Assembly: GCA_020348385.1 (NCBI GenBank)
Contig: CP070750.1
Span: forward strand, 1,761,617 to 1,823,822
Direction: 5' to 3'
DNA: 62,206 nt
DNA from: Candidatus Aminicenantota bacterium
GTDB lineage: Bacteria > Acidobacteriota > Aminicenantia > Aminicenantales > Aminicenantaceae
The notes below the pieces were generated by a model. The model was given only the letters and a program-made list of their open reading frames with translations. It was not told the DNA's origin and ran no database searches. Position 1 is the first letter of the stretch; each line of letters begins with the position of its first letter. Below, piece by piece: positions 8,958 to 18,074 of this stretch. A program made the position numbers and the translations under genes.

Positions 8958-9989
8958 ATGGACAGTAAAAACAAAATGGACCGAAGAGAATTTCTAAAGA
9001 GTTCCACCATCGGTATTTTTGGATACGGTGTATTAGCCAGTACAGGTTTGATCCAACCTAAGCGAAGCAATTGGGCTAAAAATGGATTATTCCAGGAAAG
9101 CCCTTCGACGAAAATCGAAAACTATCGCATCCTGGGTAGAACCGGATTCAAGGTTTCTGACCTTGCTATCGGTTATGTCAACGACGAAGGAGTGATGGCA
9201 ACCATGTTGGATGCGGGGATGAACTACATCGATACAGGGGAAAGCTATCCCGGAGCCCACCAACTGATCGGCAAAGTGATCAAAGAAAGAGACCGCAAAG
9301 CGATTTTCATCACCTCAAAAATGTTGATGGAAGGAGAAACCTCTAAAGAGGCCCTGATCAAACGAACGGAAAAATGTCTCGAGGACCTGGGCACAGACTA
9401 CATCGACTGCATGATGCTCCACTGTCCTGAGACGGTAGAAGAGGTCAAACATGAAGGCTACCACGCCGCCATGCAGGAGCTCAAAGCCAACGGCCGGATT
9501 CACTTTACGGGTGTATCCAACCACGGATCGTTCTGGTTCAGAGACCCCAAACAGAGCATGGACAAAGTGTTATTGGCAGCGGTAGAAGATGGCCGGTTCG
9601 ATGTCTTTTTAATGGCCTATAATTTCCTCCAGATGGACCAGGCCGAAAAAGTGCTGGAGGTTTGCCAACAGAAAAAAATAGGGACAACATTGATGAAAAC
9701 AACCCCGGTTGCCAAATATTATATCGTGAAGAATCGCGTCGATAAGATGGAAAAGGAAGGGAAAGAAATCCCTGACTTTTACCAAGAAGGACTGACGCGA
9801 TACAAACAAAAGACAGAACTGGCCAAAAAATTTATCGCCAAGTATAATCTAAAAAGTCCTGAGGAAATACGAGCGGCCGCCATCAAGTTCGTGCTCACCA
9901 ACCCGCGTGTCAACACGGTTTGCTGTTCCCTGCAAACCTACGACGAGATGGAACGCACCTTACCCTTGTCAGGAAAAAAACTGGGCTAG
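8958..9989 (+). CDS. Tat-exported aldo/keto reductase family oxidoreductase
   Basis: 343 residues from ATG 8958, preceded by AGGAG. The N-terminus has a twin-arginine motif, DRREFLKSS (Arg 9-10), and a hydrophobic stretch, so it is probably exported folded. The AKR catalytic tetrad is present: Asp and Tyr in YIDTGESYPG, Lys in ITSKM, His in MMLHCPE. These enzymes reduce carbonyls with NAD(P)H or the reverse. A periplasmic AKR would need a cofactor loaded before export. The gene stands alone, divergent from the MFS gene with 167 bases between them. Substrate unknown. Confidence 0.88.
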   Translation: MDSKNKMDRREFLKSSTIGIFGYGVLASTGLIQPKRSNWAKNGLFQESPSTKIENYRILGRTGFKVSDLAIGYVNDEGVMATMLDAGMNYIDTGESYPGAHQLIGKVIKERDRKAIFITSKMLMEGETSKEALIKRTEKCLEDLGTDYIDCMMLHCPETVEEVKHEGYHAAMQELKANGRIHFTGVSNHGSFWFRDPKQSMDKVLLAAVEDGRFDVFLMAYNFLQMDQAEKVLEVCQQKKIGTTLMKTTPVAKYYIVKNRVDKMEKEGKEIPDFYQEGLTRYKQKTELAKKFIAKYNLKSPEEIRAAAIKFVLTNPRVNTVCCSLQTYDEMERTLPLSGKKLG

Positions 9990-10366
9990 GATAATATAAA
10001 CTTAGTCGTTTATCCGCTTGGTTTCATAAACACCGTCGGGCTGGAAAAGCTCTCGCGCAACGACATTGCCTTCGTTATCAAATTTGAACTTCAGGCCGAC
10101 AATTTTAGCTTGTTTCAGGATGAATCCGTCCCCTGCTTGGGGAACCAAGTCCAGTTCATCCCCCCAGGAACAAACAGAGTCAGACGGCGAGGATGTATTG
10201 AGCCGATTAAGCTAAAGGGAAAGAGATCTGGACTATCGGAGGAAAAGAGGCTAGAAAGGTAGATCAAAAGTTAACGAGCGGAGTTCCGCAGCCGCCGAGA
10301 GGGGCGGTGAGGGAATGGGGATGCTTCCTGACAGCTAGAAAGACCTAATCTTGTCTGAACTGACTT
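9990..10366. other. Gene-poor spacer holding a hydrolase tail remnant
   Basis: The first 215 bases hold the decayed coding fragment described separately (10002-10211, minus strand). The rest (about 10212-10366) has no open frame I can support. It contains a GC-rich patch near 10275-10310 (CCGCCGAGAGGGGCGG, able to form a short hairpin) that does not match any element I know. Confidence 0.5.
10002..10211 (-). pseudogene. C-terminal remnant of an exported serine-hydrolase-like protein
   Basis: The minus strand is open for about 67 codons, from just after a TAG to a TAA at 10004-10002, without ATG or a ribosome site. The last 50 residues read like a protein end: LVPQAGDGFILKQ, then LKFKFDNEGNVVARELFQ and YETKRIND. 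This resembles the small C-terminal beta domain (DUF3471-type) found after beta-lactamase-fold hydrolases in related genomes. The rest of the gene is absent. It is most likely a deletion remnant; assignment to that domain is tentative. Confidence 0.5.
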
Positions 10367-12961
10367 TTATTCATACTTCAGAGAATCGGCAGGACTGGAA
10401 GCAGCAGCCTTCACGGCTTGATAGATGACCGTCATCAACGCAATGGCCAAAGCGGCAAGCCCGGAGATGATAAAAATTTCGATCCCTATTTTGATGCGGT
10501 AGGGGTAGTCATTCAACCACGAACGCATGGCATAAAAGGCAATCGGCCAGGCAACGATATTGGCGATAAGAACCCACTTGGCAAACTCGCTGGTCAGCAG
10601 AAAAATGATCCGTGACACAGAAGCCCCCAGAACCTTCCGGATGCCGATCTCCTTTGTTCTCTGCTGGGTCATAAACGAGGCCATCCCAAAAAGCCCCAAA
10701 CAGGAGATGACGATAGCCAGGATCGTGAATGCATTGATCAACCCGCTCAAACGCTCTTCGGATTGATAGAGCACATCGATCATGTCATCCACGAAATGAA
10801 ATTCGACCGGAATATCCGCAATTTGCGCTTTCCATATTTTTTCTATATCCTCCAGAGCTTCCGGGATGTGATCGGCTTTAAGCCTGGCGTACAAATAATC
10901 ATAGCTGTCCCAATCCGTTTTCGACGTCAAGTACAATATGCAGGGCTTGAGATCATATCTCAGTCCGAAATGCTGATTTTTGTACACGCCGATGACCGTC
11001 CCGTCAGCCGCATTCAGGGAAAATCGCCTATCGACAGGATCTTGGAAATCCCACTTCTTGATGGCCTCCTCGTTGATGAGATAGGCGCTGTTTAAATCCG
11101 AAGGGTATTCTTTGGAAAAATTCCTTCCTGCCACAATTTCTGTTTTGTGGGTATCGATGTAATCGAAGTCGACCATCATATACACTGTATTTGTGCCGAG
11201 ATACTGCATATCCCCGGAAGCGCCATCCCAGTCAATGCGCCCGCCATGACTCAAGGAGCTGGTGGCCGTAACACCGCCAATATTCGAGCTCTGAGCAAGA
11301 GCTGTCTTCAGGGTTTCCCATTTTCCTCTGTGTTTTTCAGGAAGCGAAATCCTCACCAGGTTATCCTTATCGAAGCCCATATCGGCATTCCGCATGTGGT
11401 CCAGTTGTCTAAAAACGAGCAGCGCGCATATCATAAGGCCGATGGACAAGACAAACTGTGTGATGACCAAACCCTGTCTGAATCTAGCCCCCGTCACTAA
11501 CACTCTCCTTTGACTTCCCTTATGGAGCAGGGGATTTCCCTTCAACACATCCACGGGTCGAAAAGAGGAGAGAACCAACGCGGGGTAGGATCCTGCCACG
11601 ATCCCGGTGAATATGGCCATCCCGACAAGTCCAATGATCAATCCGCCATCTGACAGATTGAGAATCATTTGCTTCCCTGCCAGCCGATTGAATATAGGGA
11701 TGCATAATCTGGACAAAAAGACGGCGATGATGGCCGATAAGATGGTAAAGAACAGAGATTCCAAAAAGAACTGCTTGACAAGCTGCATTCGTCTCGAACC
11801 GACGACTTTTCTCATCCCGACTTCTTTGGCCCTCTTTGCGGACCTGGCAGTGGAAAGATTCATGAAATTGATGCATGCTATGAGCATGATCATCACGGCA
11901 ACAACAGTGAAAACATAAATGTATTTGATCGGACCGCCGCCTCCCAGCGAATGCAAATGCAGATCTGTGAAAGGAAATAGGGATACTTCCAGGGGATCGG
12001 TGGACCAGGGACGATTGGTATTGAGTAATTCAGCAATCTTGGGATTGACGGTGGCCGGATCGATCCCCTCTTTGAGCTGAACATAAGTTTTGCACGCAAA
12101 CCAGTTCCAGATAAAATGCTGATATTCAGCGATTTCTTTCATGGACAAGAAAGGCCTGAAAAAATCAACCTGGATGTCGGAATTTTTCGGAATATCCCGC
12201 AAAATCCCCGTCACCTCGACAAGATCTCCTTCTATTTCCATCATCTGGCCCACAGGATTGACACCGGCAAAAAGTTTTTGGGCTGCTGTCTCGGTCAAGA
12301 CGATGCTGTTCATCTCTTTAAAAGCGGACTCTGCATCCCCTTTTGTAAAAGGAAAAGTGAACACTGCGAAAACCTCCGGATCGACATAGGCTCCTTCCCA
12401 ATCGTTAAAGATTATATCCTTGTATCGAGCGATTATTTCTCCCCGGAACTGGAACCTGACGACTTTAGCAATTTCGGGATAATCACTCCGCAACGGTTCT
12501 GCCAGCGGAACGGGGGTAGAATCGAAAAATTCACCGCGATGGTTGATTCTTTCACCGACTGTCAAATAAACGTTTTCGACATTCTCATGGAATCTGTTGA
12601 AACGGAGCTCGTCCCGGACCCAAAGAAGGATGAGCAAACAAGCTGCCATCCCTACAGCCAGTCCGGTGATGTTGATAAAAGAAAATCCCTTGTTTCTTCT
12701 GATGTTTCTTAGAGTGATGAGGAAGTAGTTTTTAAACATTTGACAACTCCAATACACTTGGTCTTTCAAATGAGCAGGCAGATTTATTAAGATTTGCCCC
12801 CAATACCACAATCGGGCCCTTCTTTTTCCCTTCTTCTTGTACAGTGTAGAATATTCCTCGTTCATGTCCCCCAAAAAGGAAAATTCTTCCCCGTTTTTTC
12901 TTCTCATACGACAAAGGATTTTTTCAGCCAGACGCGGAGGATCCGAAGAATTTCTGTTCAT
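10367..12961 (-). CDS. FtsX/MacB-type ABC permease with N-terminal prefix domain (PadR-linked)
   Basis: 864 residues from ATG 12961; TTG 12988 would add nine residues and overlap the PadR gene. A soluble prefix of about 80 residues (FSFLGDMNEEY...WGQILINL) precedes the first MacB-like unit (NYFLITLRNIRRNKGFSF, then a membrane segment). A periplasmic core, three membrane segments, a second core and three more segments follow. Both FtsX units carry the conserved sequences RAKEVGMRKVVGSRR and RTKEIGIRKVLGAS. MacB-like permeases act as mechanotransmitters for export or envelope work with a separate ATPase, none of which is adjacent. It is paired with the PadR gene at 12981. A second, similar module lies at 38979-41917. 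Confidence 0.9.
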   Translation of the reverse strand: MNRNSSDPPRLAEKILCRMRRKNGEEFSFLGDMNEEYSTLYKKKGKRRARLWYWGQILINLPAHLKDQVYWSCQMFKNYFLITLRNIRRNKGFSFINITGLAVGMAACLLILLWVRDELRFNRFHENVENVYLTVGERINHRGEFFDSTPVPLAEPLRSDYPEIAKVVRFQFRGEIIARYKDIIFNDWEGAYVDPEVFAVFTFPFTKGDAESAFKEMNSIVLTETAAQKLFAGVNPVGQMMEIEGDLVEVTGILRDIPKNSDIQVDFFRPFLSMKEIAEYQHFIWNWFACKTYVQLKEGIDPATVNPKIAELLNTNRPWSTDPLEVSLFPFTDLHLHSLGGGGPIKYIYVFTVVAVMIMLIACINFMNLSTARSAKRAKEVGMRKVVGSRRMQLVKQFFLESLFFTILSAIIAVFLSRLCIPIFNRLAGKQMILNLSDGGLIIGLVGMAIFTGIVAGSYPALVLSSFRPVDVLKGNPLLHKGSQRRVLVTGARFRQGLVITQFVLSIGLMICALLVFRQLDHMRNADMGFDKDNLVRISLPEKHRGKWETLKTALAQSSNIGGVTATSSLSHGGRIDWDGASGDMQYLGTNTVYMMVDFDYIDTHKTEIVAGRNFSKEYPSDLNSAYLINEEAIKKWDFQDPVDRRFSLNAADGTVIGVYKNQHFGLRYDLKPCILYLTSKTDWDSYDYLYARLKADHIPEALEDIEKIWKAQIADIPVEFHFVDDMIDVLYQSEERLSGLINAFTILAIVISCLGLFGMASFMTQQRTKEIGIRKVLGASVSRIIFLLTSEFAKWVLIANIVAWPIAFYAMRSWLNDYPYRIKIGIEIFIISGLAALAIALMTVIYQAVKAAASSPADSLKYE

Positions 12962-12980
12962 GCCTCTTCCCGTTCCCGAT

Positions 12981-13304
12981 TCAATCAAATGAGACCTCTG
13001 ACATTCTTTCCCAAATTAATTTTTGAAGCCTATAAGCTGACTCTAAAGCATGAATTCCTTTTTTTGTCAGCTTATAGAATATTTTTCGTCTGCCCCCTCT
13101 CTCCGGCGTGGGGCCCCCGATAGATTTGGATATGAAACCCTTCCGGAAGAGCTGGTCAAGATAGCTGTAGAGGGTGCCGTAAGAGATTTTTTTGCCGCTA
13201 AATTTGGAAATGTCCTCCTTGATGGCAACACCGTATGCTTCTTTCTTCAGACGCAGGATCGCCAATAATACCGATGTCTCGTTCAACGTCAAATCTTTCA
13301 CCAT
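12981..13304 (-). CDS. PadR family transcriptional regulator (module 1)
   Basis: 107 residues from ATG 13304 with GGGAGAA upstream. It is a winged-helix protein of PadR type: LNETSVLLAILRLKKEAYG, ISYGTLYSYLDQLFRKGFI and GGRRKIFYKLTKKG with the wing. It precedes the FtsX permease by 19 bases and probably represses itself and that permease. A palindrome TACGGA-TTT-TCCGTA at 13323-13337, just upstream of the start, is the likely operator. The effector is unknown. Confidence 0.93.
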   Translation of the reverse strand: MVKDLTLNETSVLLAILRLKKEAYGVAIKEDISKFSGKKISYGTLYSYLDQLFRKGFISKSIGGPTPERGGRRKIFYKLTKKGIHALESAYRLQKLIWERMSEVSFD

Positions 13305-13322
13305 TTTCTCCCTATCTATTTA

Positions 13323-13337
13323 TACGGATTTTCCGTA
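13323..13337. promoter_or_regulatory. Putative PadR operator, module 1
   Basis: Perfect palindrome TACGGA-TTT-TCCGTA, 18 bases upstream of the PadR start. A minus-strand TATAAT lies at 13360-13355, which would place the site just downstream of transcription start. A similar half-site (TTTCCCGTAAG) recurs near 13390-13400. The divergent CBM9 gene (13463) could share the site. Confidence 0.6.
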
Positions 13338-13462
13338 AAAATAGTTACCCAAAAATTATATATTTTTTTTTGGAAACCTTATCTCTCGTTTTCCCGTAAG
13401 AAATATATGAATGTCAGGATGGATTATGCAAACAGCACATGAGACAAAGGAGAAAAAAAAGG

Positions 13463-15619
13463 ATGACACGGACAATTCGAATAGTTCCAGTTCTTTGTAT
13501 TGTTTTGATTTTGACAGCAACGGTTTATTCAGAAGATGTCGTACATGTCCCTCAGACAAACACACCTCCTGTGATCGACGGAATTCTGGACGACACCACT
13601 TGGGAAAAGGCGACAAAATTTGAAAATTTTAAAACGATAAAACCGGACTACGGGAAGGAACCGGGCCAAAAAACTATCGCTTTCATGACCTATGACGCAG
13701 AAAACCTCTATGTTGCGTTCCGCTGTTATGACAGCGAACCGGACAAGATCAAAACATCCGTTTCCAATCGCGACAACATGTTCCAGGACGATTATGTCAT
13801 CATAATGTTGGACACGTTCAACACGATGCAGGAGGCCTTCGGGTTTTTTCTGAATCCTGAAGGGATCCAGGGAGACGCCATGATCAACGCCGATGGGCAG
13901 GGAGATCCCAGCTATGACATGGTTTGGTACAGCAAAGGAACCATCGATGATGAAGGCTGGGCTGTCGAATGCCGCATCCCCCTCCAGAGCATCCGTTTCC
14001 CGGGAAAAGAAACCATCACCATTCGTGTCGCCATTTTCAGGCAGATCACCCGCAGCTCGGAACAACTCAGCTTCCCTCCGATGTACGCGGAAAAGGGAAG
14101 CATCCTCAAGCAATCACAGCCCCTATCTGTGACTGGATGGAAATACAAACGGGTGGTGGAGATACTCCCGGCATTGACACACAGCACCCGGCAGTCTGCA
14201 AAAGAAGGGAAAATGCAGACGGACGAAAAAAACACGGATTTCAGCCTGACAGGTAAAGTCGGTTTGACATCGGACTTGACCCTGGATGGCACGTATAATC
14301 CCGATTTCAGCCAGGTAGAAGCGGATGCCGGGCAGATTGATATCAACCTGCGGTACGAGCTTTTTTACCCGGAAAAGAGGCCCTTTTTTCTCGAAGGGAA
14401 CGACATTTTCCAGTTTGCAGGGAATGTGGAGGAAGGCCCTCTTGGCACGGTAGTCCACACACGGACGATCATCAATCCTGTCTTCGGATTGAAATTGACA
14501 GGTAAACTCGGTCGCAAGAGCAGCTTAGCCACAATTTATGCTTTAGACGACTTGCCGGACGATCCCATCGATACCCACCCGGACTTCATGATAGCTCGGT
14601 ACAAGTTTGCGCTCAAAGAAGATTCCTATATCGGGGGATTCTACACAGGCAAGGAATACGGCAAAGGATTCAACCGAGTTATGGGGGCAGACGGTAGATT
14701 TCGTCTTACCCAAACATCCATAGCGGATTTCCACATCTTCGGGGCCTTCACACAAAGAAACGGCAGCACAGAGATATCCAGCGACCACGCTTTGGGATTG
14801 CACTATCAGTACGGTACGCGCAATGTCATCATCGACCTTGGTTACCAAGACATATCACAAAACTTTCAAGTTGACACTGGGTATGTCACCCGGACAGGCA
14901 TAAGGCGTCTTTCCGCTTTTGCCACGTACCGGTTTTACCCAAAATCCAAATTTTTCCAGAGAATCGAGCCCTTTTACTGGAGCTATCATCTCTACGATAC
15001 CGAATACAAAACATTCGAGACGGTCAATCTGTTCACGCTGAGATTCTGGCTGCCCAGAAGCACACAGTTCCGTGTGGACGCGCTGTTCGCCAACGAAGTC
15101 TTTGCAGGAGAAAGATTCGGGAGGGGCGGCCTTAGATTCCAGACAACATCCCAGATAACAAAACATGTTTTCTTACGTCTATTCTATGGACACACAGGCT
15201 CTGTCTACTACGATCCAGAAGATCCCTATCAAGGATATGGAAACAGGTTAATGGGATATATTCAATTCCAACCTATTGAAAAGCTGAACTTCGGTTTGAA
15301 CATTGCCTATGTCGATTTTTTCAGGAAATCGGATAAAAAAAAGATCTACGACTACGCCATCATCCGCAGCCGGAACACCTTCCAGGCCAACAAGTATCTC
15401 TTCCTCCGGGCCATCCTGGAGTACAACAGCTTCCGGGACAGACTGACTTTGGACACACTGATTTCTTTCACCTATATTCCCGGGACCGTTATTTACGCTG
15501 GGTACGGGTCGGCATTCGAAAAAATCGAGTGGGACGGATTCGATTACCGCGAAAGCGACAATTTCCATGACACGCAAAGGGGATATTTCTTCAAAGTGAG
15601 TTATCTCTGGCGGTTCTGA
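13463..15619 (+). CDS. Exported protein with CBM9-like domain and C-terminal outer-membrane barrel (DUF5916)
   Basis: 718 residues from ATG 13463, preceded by an A-rich GGAG site; an in-frame ATG at 13439 precedes that site. A signal peptide ends near VYSEDV. A CBM9-like carbohydrate-binding domain follows (PPVIDGILDDTTWEKA, then AENLYVAFRCYD and DDYVIIMLDTF). The large second half has alternating beta-strands, a plug-like NPDFSQVEADAGQID and an EKRPFFLEGND segment. It ends in ...FFKVSYLWRF with a terminal Phe, as in outer-membrane barrels. This is the DUF5916 architecture. Function is unknown; surface glycan binding or uptake is plausible. It is divergent from the PadR gene. Confidence 0.88.
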   Translation: MTRTIRIVPVLCIVLILTATVYSEDVVHVPQTNTPPVIDGILDDTTWEKATKFENFKTIKPDYGKEPGQKTIAFMTYDAENLYVAFRCYDSEPDKIKTSVSNRDNMFQDDYVIIMLDTFNTMQEAFGFFLNPEGIQGDAMINADGQGDPSYDMVWYSKGTIDDEGWAVECRIPLQSIRFPGKETITIRVAIFRQITRSSEQLSFPPMYAEKGSILKQSQPLSVTGWKYKRVVEILPALTHSTRQSAKEGKMQTDEKNTDFSLTGKVGLTSDLTLDGTYNPDFSQVEADAGQIDINLRYELFYPEKRPFFLEGNDIFQFAGNVEEGPLGTVVHTRTIINPVFGLKLTGKLGRKSSLATIYALDDLPDDPIDTHPDFMIARYKFALKEDSYIGGFYTGKEYGKGFNRVMGADGRFRLTQTSIADFHIFGAFTQRNGSTEISSDHALGLHYQYGTRNVIIDLGYQDISQNFQVDTGYVTRTGIRRLSAFATYRFYPKSKFFQRIEPFYWSYHLYDTEYKTFETVNLFTLRFWLPRSTQFRVDALFANEVFAGERFGRGGLRFQTTSQITKHVFLRLFYGHTGSVYYDPEDPYQGYGNRLMGYIQFQPIEKLNFGLNIAYVDFFRKSDKKKIYDYAIIRSRNTFQANKYLFLRAILEYNSFRDRLTLDTLISFTYIPGTVIYAGYGSAFEKIEWDGFDYRESDNFHDTQRGYFFKVSYLWRF

Positions 15620-15652
15620 TCCCCGCAGCGATCATTTATCATTTAACTTCTT

Positions 15653-16852
15653 TTATTTATCCGTGACTTTTTTCCAAACACGGAGGAAGTTGCCTCCCAT
15701 GATCTTTTTGACATCCTCGTCCGAATAACCTCTCTTTTTAAGCCCTCTGGTGATATTCGGATAATCCTGAACCCCTCGGATGCCGACCGGAGAAGGTGTC
15801 CGCGGATACATGTCTGCGCCCAAACCGACATGATCTACGCCTGCAATATTCACAGCATGATCGATGTGATCCAAGAGATCTTCGATCGTGGGGAGGTCCT
15901 CCAACGGCCAATCACGGCCTTGATCGAGGTGTTCGACAGCGATGCGGAGGTCGAGGTCCTCGATCACGGGAACCTTGTTGAAGACGGGCCTGGCTATTGC
16001 TCTCTGTTCACTTCTCGCTTTGAGGTACTCGGGCGATAGGTAACCCAATTCGAACACGATGCCGATCACGCCACCGTTTTCTGCCAAGGCACACAGCATA
16101 TCATCGGTGATGTTGCGATGGTGGGGATTGAGGGCCCTGCAGCCTGAGTGAGAGCAGATGACCGGGTCCTCGCTGACTTCCAAAACATCATAGAAGGCGG
16201 CATCTGAAACATGAGAGACATCAATCACCATGCCGATATTATTCATTTCCTTGACCACCAAGCTCCCGAAGTCATTGATCCCATCCCAGAGTGGTTTATC
16301 ACCGCTCGAATCTGCCCATCCGTGACTGATGCCGTGGGCAAGTGTCATCGAAGAAACGCCAAGCTTTTGGAATTGATGCAGGTTATCCAGGCTATCCTCG
16401 ATGGCATGGCCCCCCTCGATCGACAAAGGCATGGCGATTTTCCCCTGGCTAACGATCCGCTCGATATCCGCACCTGTCCGCGCAATTTCCACAGCTTCTG
16501 TATTTTTGTCGACAGCCTTGGTCATGGCTTCGATCAACTGGAAACACTGGCGTGCCGCATGGTCGGGATACATGTAGTTCTGGACGAACAATGCCACCAC
16601 CTGAACATCGACTTCCCCTTCCTGAAGGCGAGGAATATCCACATGTCCAGCAGGCAGGCGGTCCCCGATATTCAATCCCTCATAAAGGACACGATAAGCC
16701 AGATCATTGTGGCAATCCCAAACGAGAGCATTGCTATGGAGTTTTTTCGTCACCTCTTCGTTCAATGCCTCTGGTGTGCAGGCATGGAAAATAAGACCGA
16801 CGATAAGCATAAGAATCAATCCCAGAAATTTTAAGAACTTTCCAGCCAGCAT
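15653..16852 (-). CDS. M19 membrane dipeptidase (renal dipeptidase-like), lipoprotein
   Basis: 399 residues from ATG 16852 with a strong AGGAGGG site. The lipobox is near IFHAC, so the enzyme is tethered to a membrane. M19 zinc residues are visible: HxD in DCHNDLAY, Glu in SIEGGHAIE, His in VIDVSHVSD and ICSHSGC, and Asp in HVGLGADMYP. The family cleaves dipeptides, including those with D-residues at the C-terminal side. It converges with the CBM9 gene, with 33 bases between stops. A possible 48-codon gene lies 23 bases upstream. Confidence 0.93.
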   Translation of the reverse strand: MLAGKFLKFLGLILMLIVGLIFHACTPEALNEEVTKKLHSNALVWDCHNDLAYRVLYEGLNIGDRLPAGHVDIPRLQEGEVDVQVVALFVQNYMYPDHAARQCFQLIEAMTKAVDKNTEAVEIARTGADIERIVSQGKIAMPLSIEGGHAIEDSLDNLHQFQKLGVSSMTLAHGISHGWADSSGDKPLWDGINDFGSLVVKEMNNIGMVIDVSHVSDAAFYDVLEVSEDPVICSHSGCRALNPHHRNITDDMLCALAENGGVIGIVFELGYLSPEYLKARSEQRAIARPVFNKVPVIEDLDLRIAVEHLDQGRDWPLEDLPTIEDLLDHIDHAVNIAGVDHVGLGADMYPRTPSPVGIRGVQDYPNITRGLKKRGYSDEDVKKIMGGNFLRVWKKVTDK

Positions 16853-16875
16853 GATATCCCTCCTTGAGGAAGGAG

Positions 16876-17022
16876 TTATCTTACGATAAAATCCCAATAT
16901 TTAGCAAACCACTTGGGAAGCAACCTCACATCTATGAGCGTCAAAGCCCAGTCAGGAAACCTGGTTAGGAAGCCATCCGGCTCCAGCAATTTATTGATAA
17001 AATAGAGGAAATCGTATATCAT
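16876..17022 (-). CDS. Possible 48-residue small protein upstream of the dipeptidase gene
   Basis: ATG 17022 is preceded by AAAAAGGA at short spacing. The frame runs 48 codons to TAA 16878-16876, ending 23 bases before the dipeptidase start. The product is rich in aromatic and basic residues (IYDFLYFINKLLEPDG, RFPDWALTLIDV, WFAKYWDFIVR) and could form two amphipathic helices. I recognise no family. It could be a real leader or small membrane-associated protein, or the end of a lost gene. Confidence 0.35.
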   Translation of the reverse strand: MIYDFLYFINKLLEPDGFLTRFPDWALTLIDVRLLPKWFAKYWDFIVR

Positions 17023-17117
17023 TCCTTTTTATGTCATACCTCCATCGTGTTAGGCAAATTTTATCGCATCTCCGCCAAAAAAAAAGACAATCGTTTTACG
17101 TTTAAGGAGAATAAAAC

Positions 17118-18074
17118 ATGAAGATTCCGTGTCGTTTGATTGTTTTTTTCCTTTTATCTTTCCTGCTTCTGACCAGCTGCAGCACAAAGCAAAAAACAGA
17201 TGCGCCCAAATTTACGATCGGAATGAGCCAGTGCAACCTGGGTGAACCTTGGCGGGTGCAGATGAATTTGGATATCAAAAATGAGGCGGAAAAACATCCA
17301 GAGATCAGAGTGACCTACAAAGATGCCCAAAACGATTCCTTGAAGCAGAGGTCCCAGATCGAGGAATACGTTAATGCTGGGGTGGACCTAATCATTGTCT
17401 CACCGAAAGAAGCGGCTCCCTTGACTCCTCCAGTTGCTGCGGCTTTTGAAAAGGGCATTCCTGTAATCGTTCTCGACCGGCGGGTCCTTGGCGATAAATA
17501 CACATGTTTTATCGGGGCCGACAATAAAAAGATCGGCAGGGCTGCCGGTCAGTGGATCGTCGGACAACTGGGGGGAAGTGGCCAAGTTGTCGAACTCAAA
17601 GGACTTATGACGTCAACGCCTGGCCAGGACCGCCATACTGGATTCCGCGAAGGAACCGAGGGAAGCGATCTCGATATTATGTTCGAAGCCGACATGAAAT
17701 GGCTGGAACCCGAGGCACGGAAAGAGATGGAATCAGCCCTTGCCCGGTTCAAAAACATCGACCTGGTCTATGCCCACAACGATCCTGGTGCGCATGGAGC
17801 TTATCTTGCTGCCAAGGCGACAGGTCGGGAAAAAGAAATCATGTTTGTGGGAATAGATGCTCTGCCGCATGAAGGTCAGGTCTATGTGAAACAGGGTGTG
17901 CTCCACGCCAGCTTCGAGTACCCCACAGGAGGGCGGGAAGCCATCCAAACGGCGTTGAAGATCCTGAACGGTGAAAACGTCCCCAAAGAAATCACTCTCA
18001 GATCCCGAGTTTTCACGAAAGATAACATCGACCAAGGAGGTAAATGGTTGGATGAGGAAGGAGAGGAGAAATGA
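17118..18074 (+). CDS. Periplasmic sugar-binding lipoprotein (type 1 substrate-binding protein)
   Basis: 318 residues from ATG 17118, AAGGAG upstream, lipobox LLTSCS. The mature protein has the RbsB-like fold pattern: TIGMSQCNLGEPWRVQM, then a VDLIIVSPKEAAPLTP segment, PVIVLDRRV and FVGIDALPHEG. Such proteins bind a sugar for an ABC importer or a sensor. No ABC ATPase or permease lies nearby. Instead its stop overlaps (ATGA) the start of a sugar-isomerase-like gene, so the pair may sense or channel one sugar. Confidence 0.9.
   Translation: MKIPCRLIVFFLLSFLLLTSCSTKQKTDAPKFTIGMSQCNLGEPWRVQMNLDIKNEAEKHPEIRVTYKDAQNDSLKQRSQIEEYVNAGVDLIIVSPKEAAPLTPPVAAAFEKGIPVIVLDRRVLGDKYTCFIGADNKKIGRAAGQWIVGQLGGSGQVVELKGLMTSTPGQDRHTGFREGTEGSDLDIMFEADMKWLEPEARKEMESALARFKNIDLVYAHNDPGAHGAYLAAKATGREKEIMFVGIDALPHEGQVYVKQGVLHASFEYPTGGREAIQTALKILNGENVPKEITLRSRVFTKDNIDQGGKWLDEEGEEK

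Noticed and set aside
10212..10366. GC-rich hairpin-forming patch as a mobile-element or intron end
   Set aside because: I found no matching partner end, no target duplication and no intron consensus I could name.
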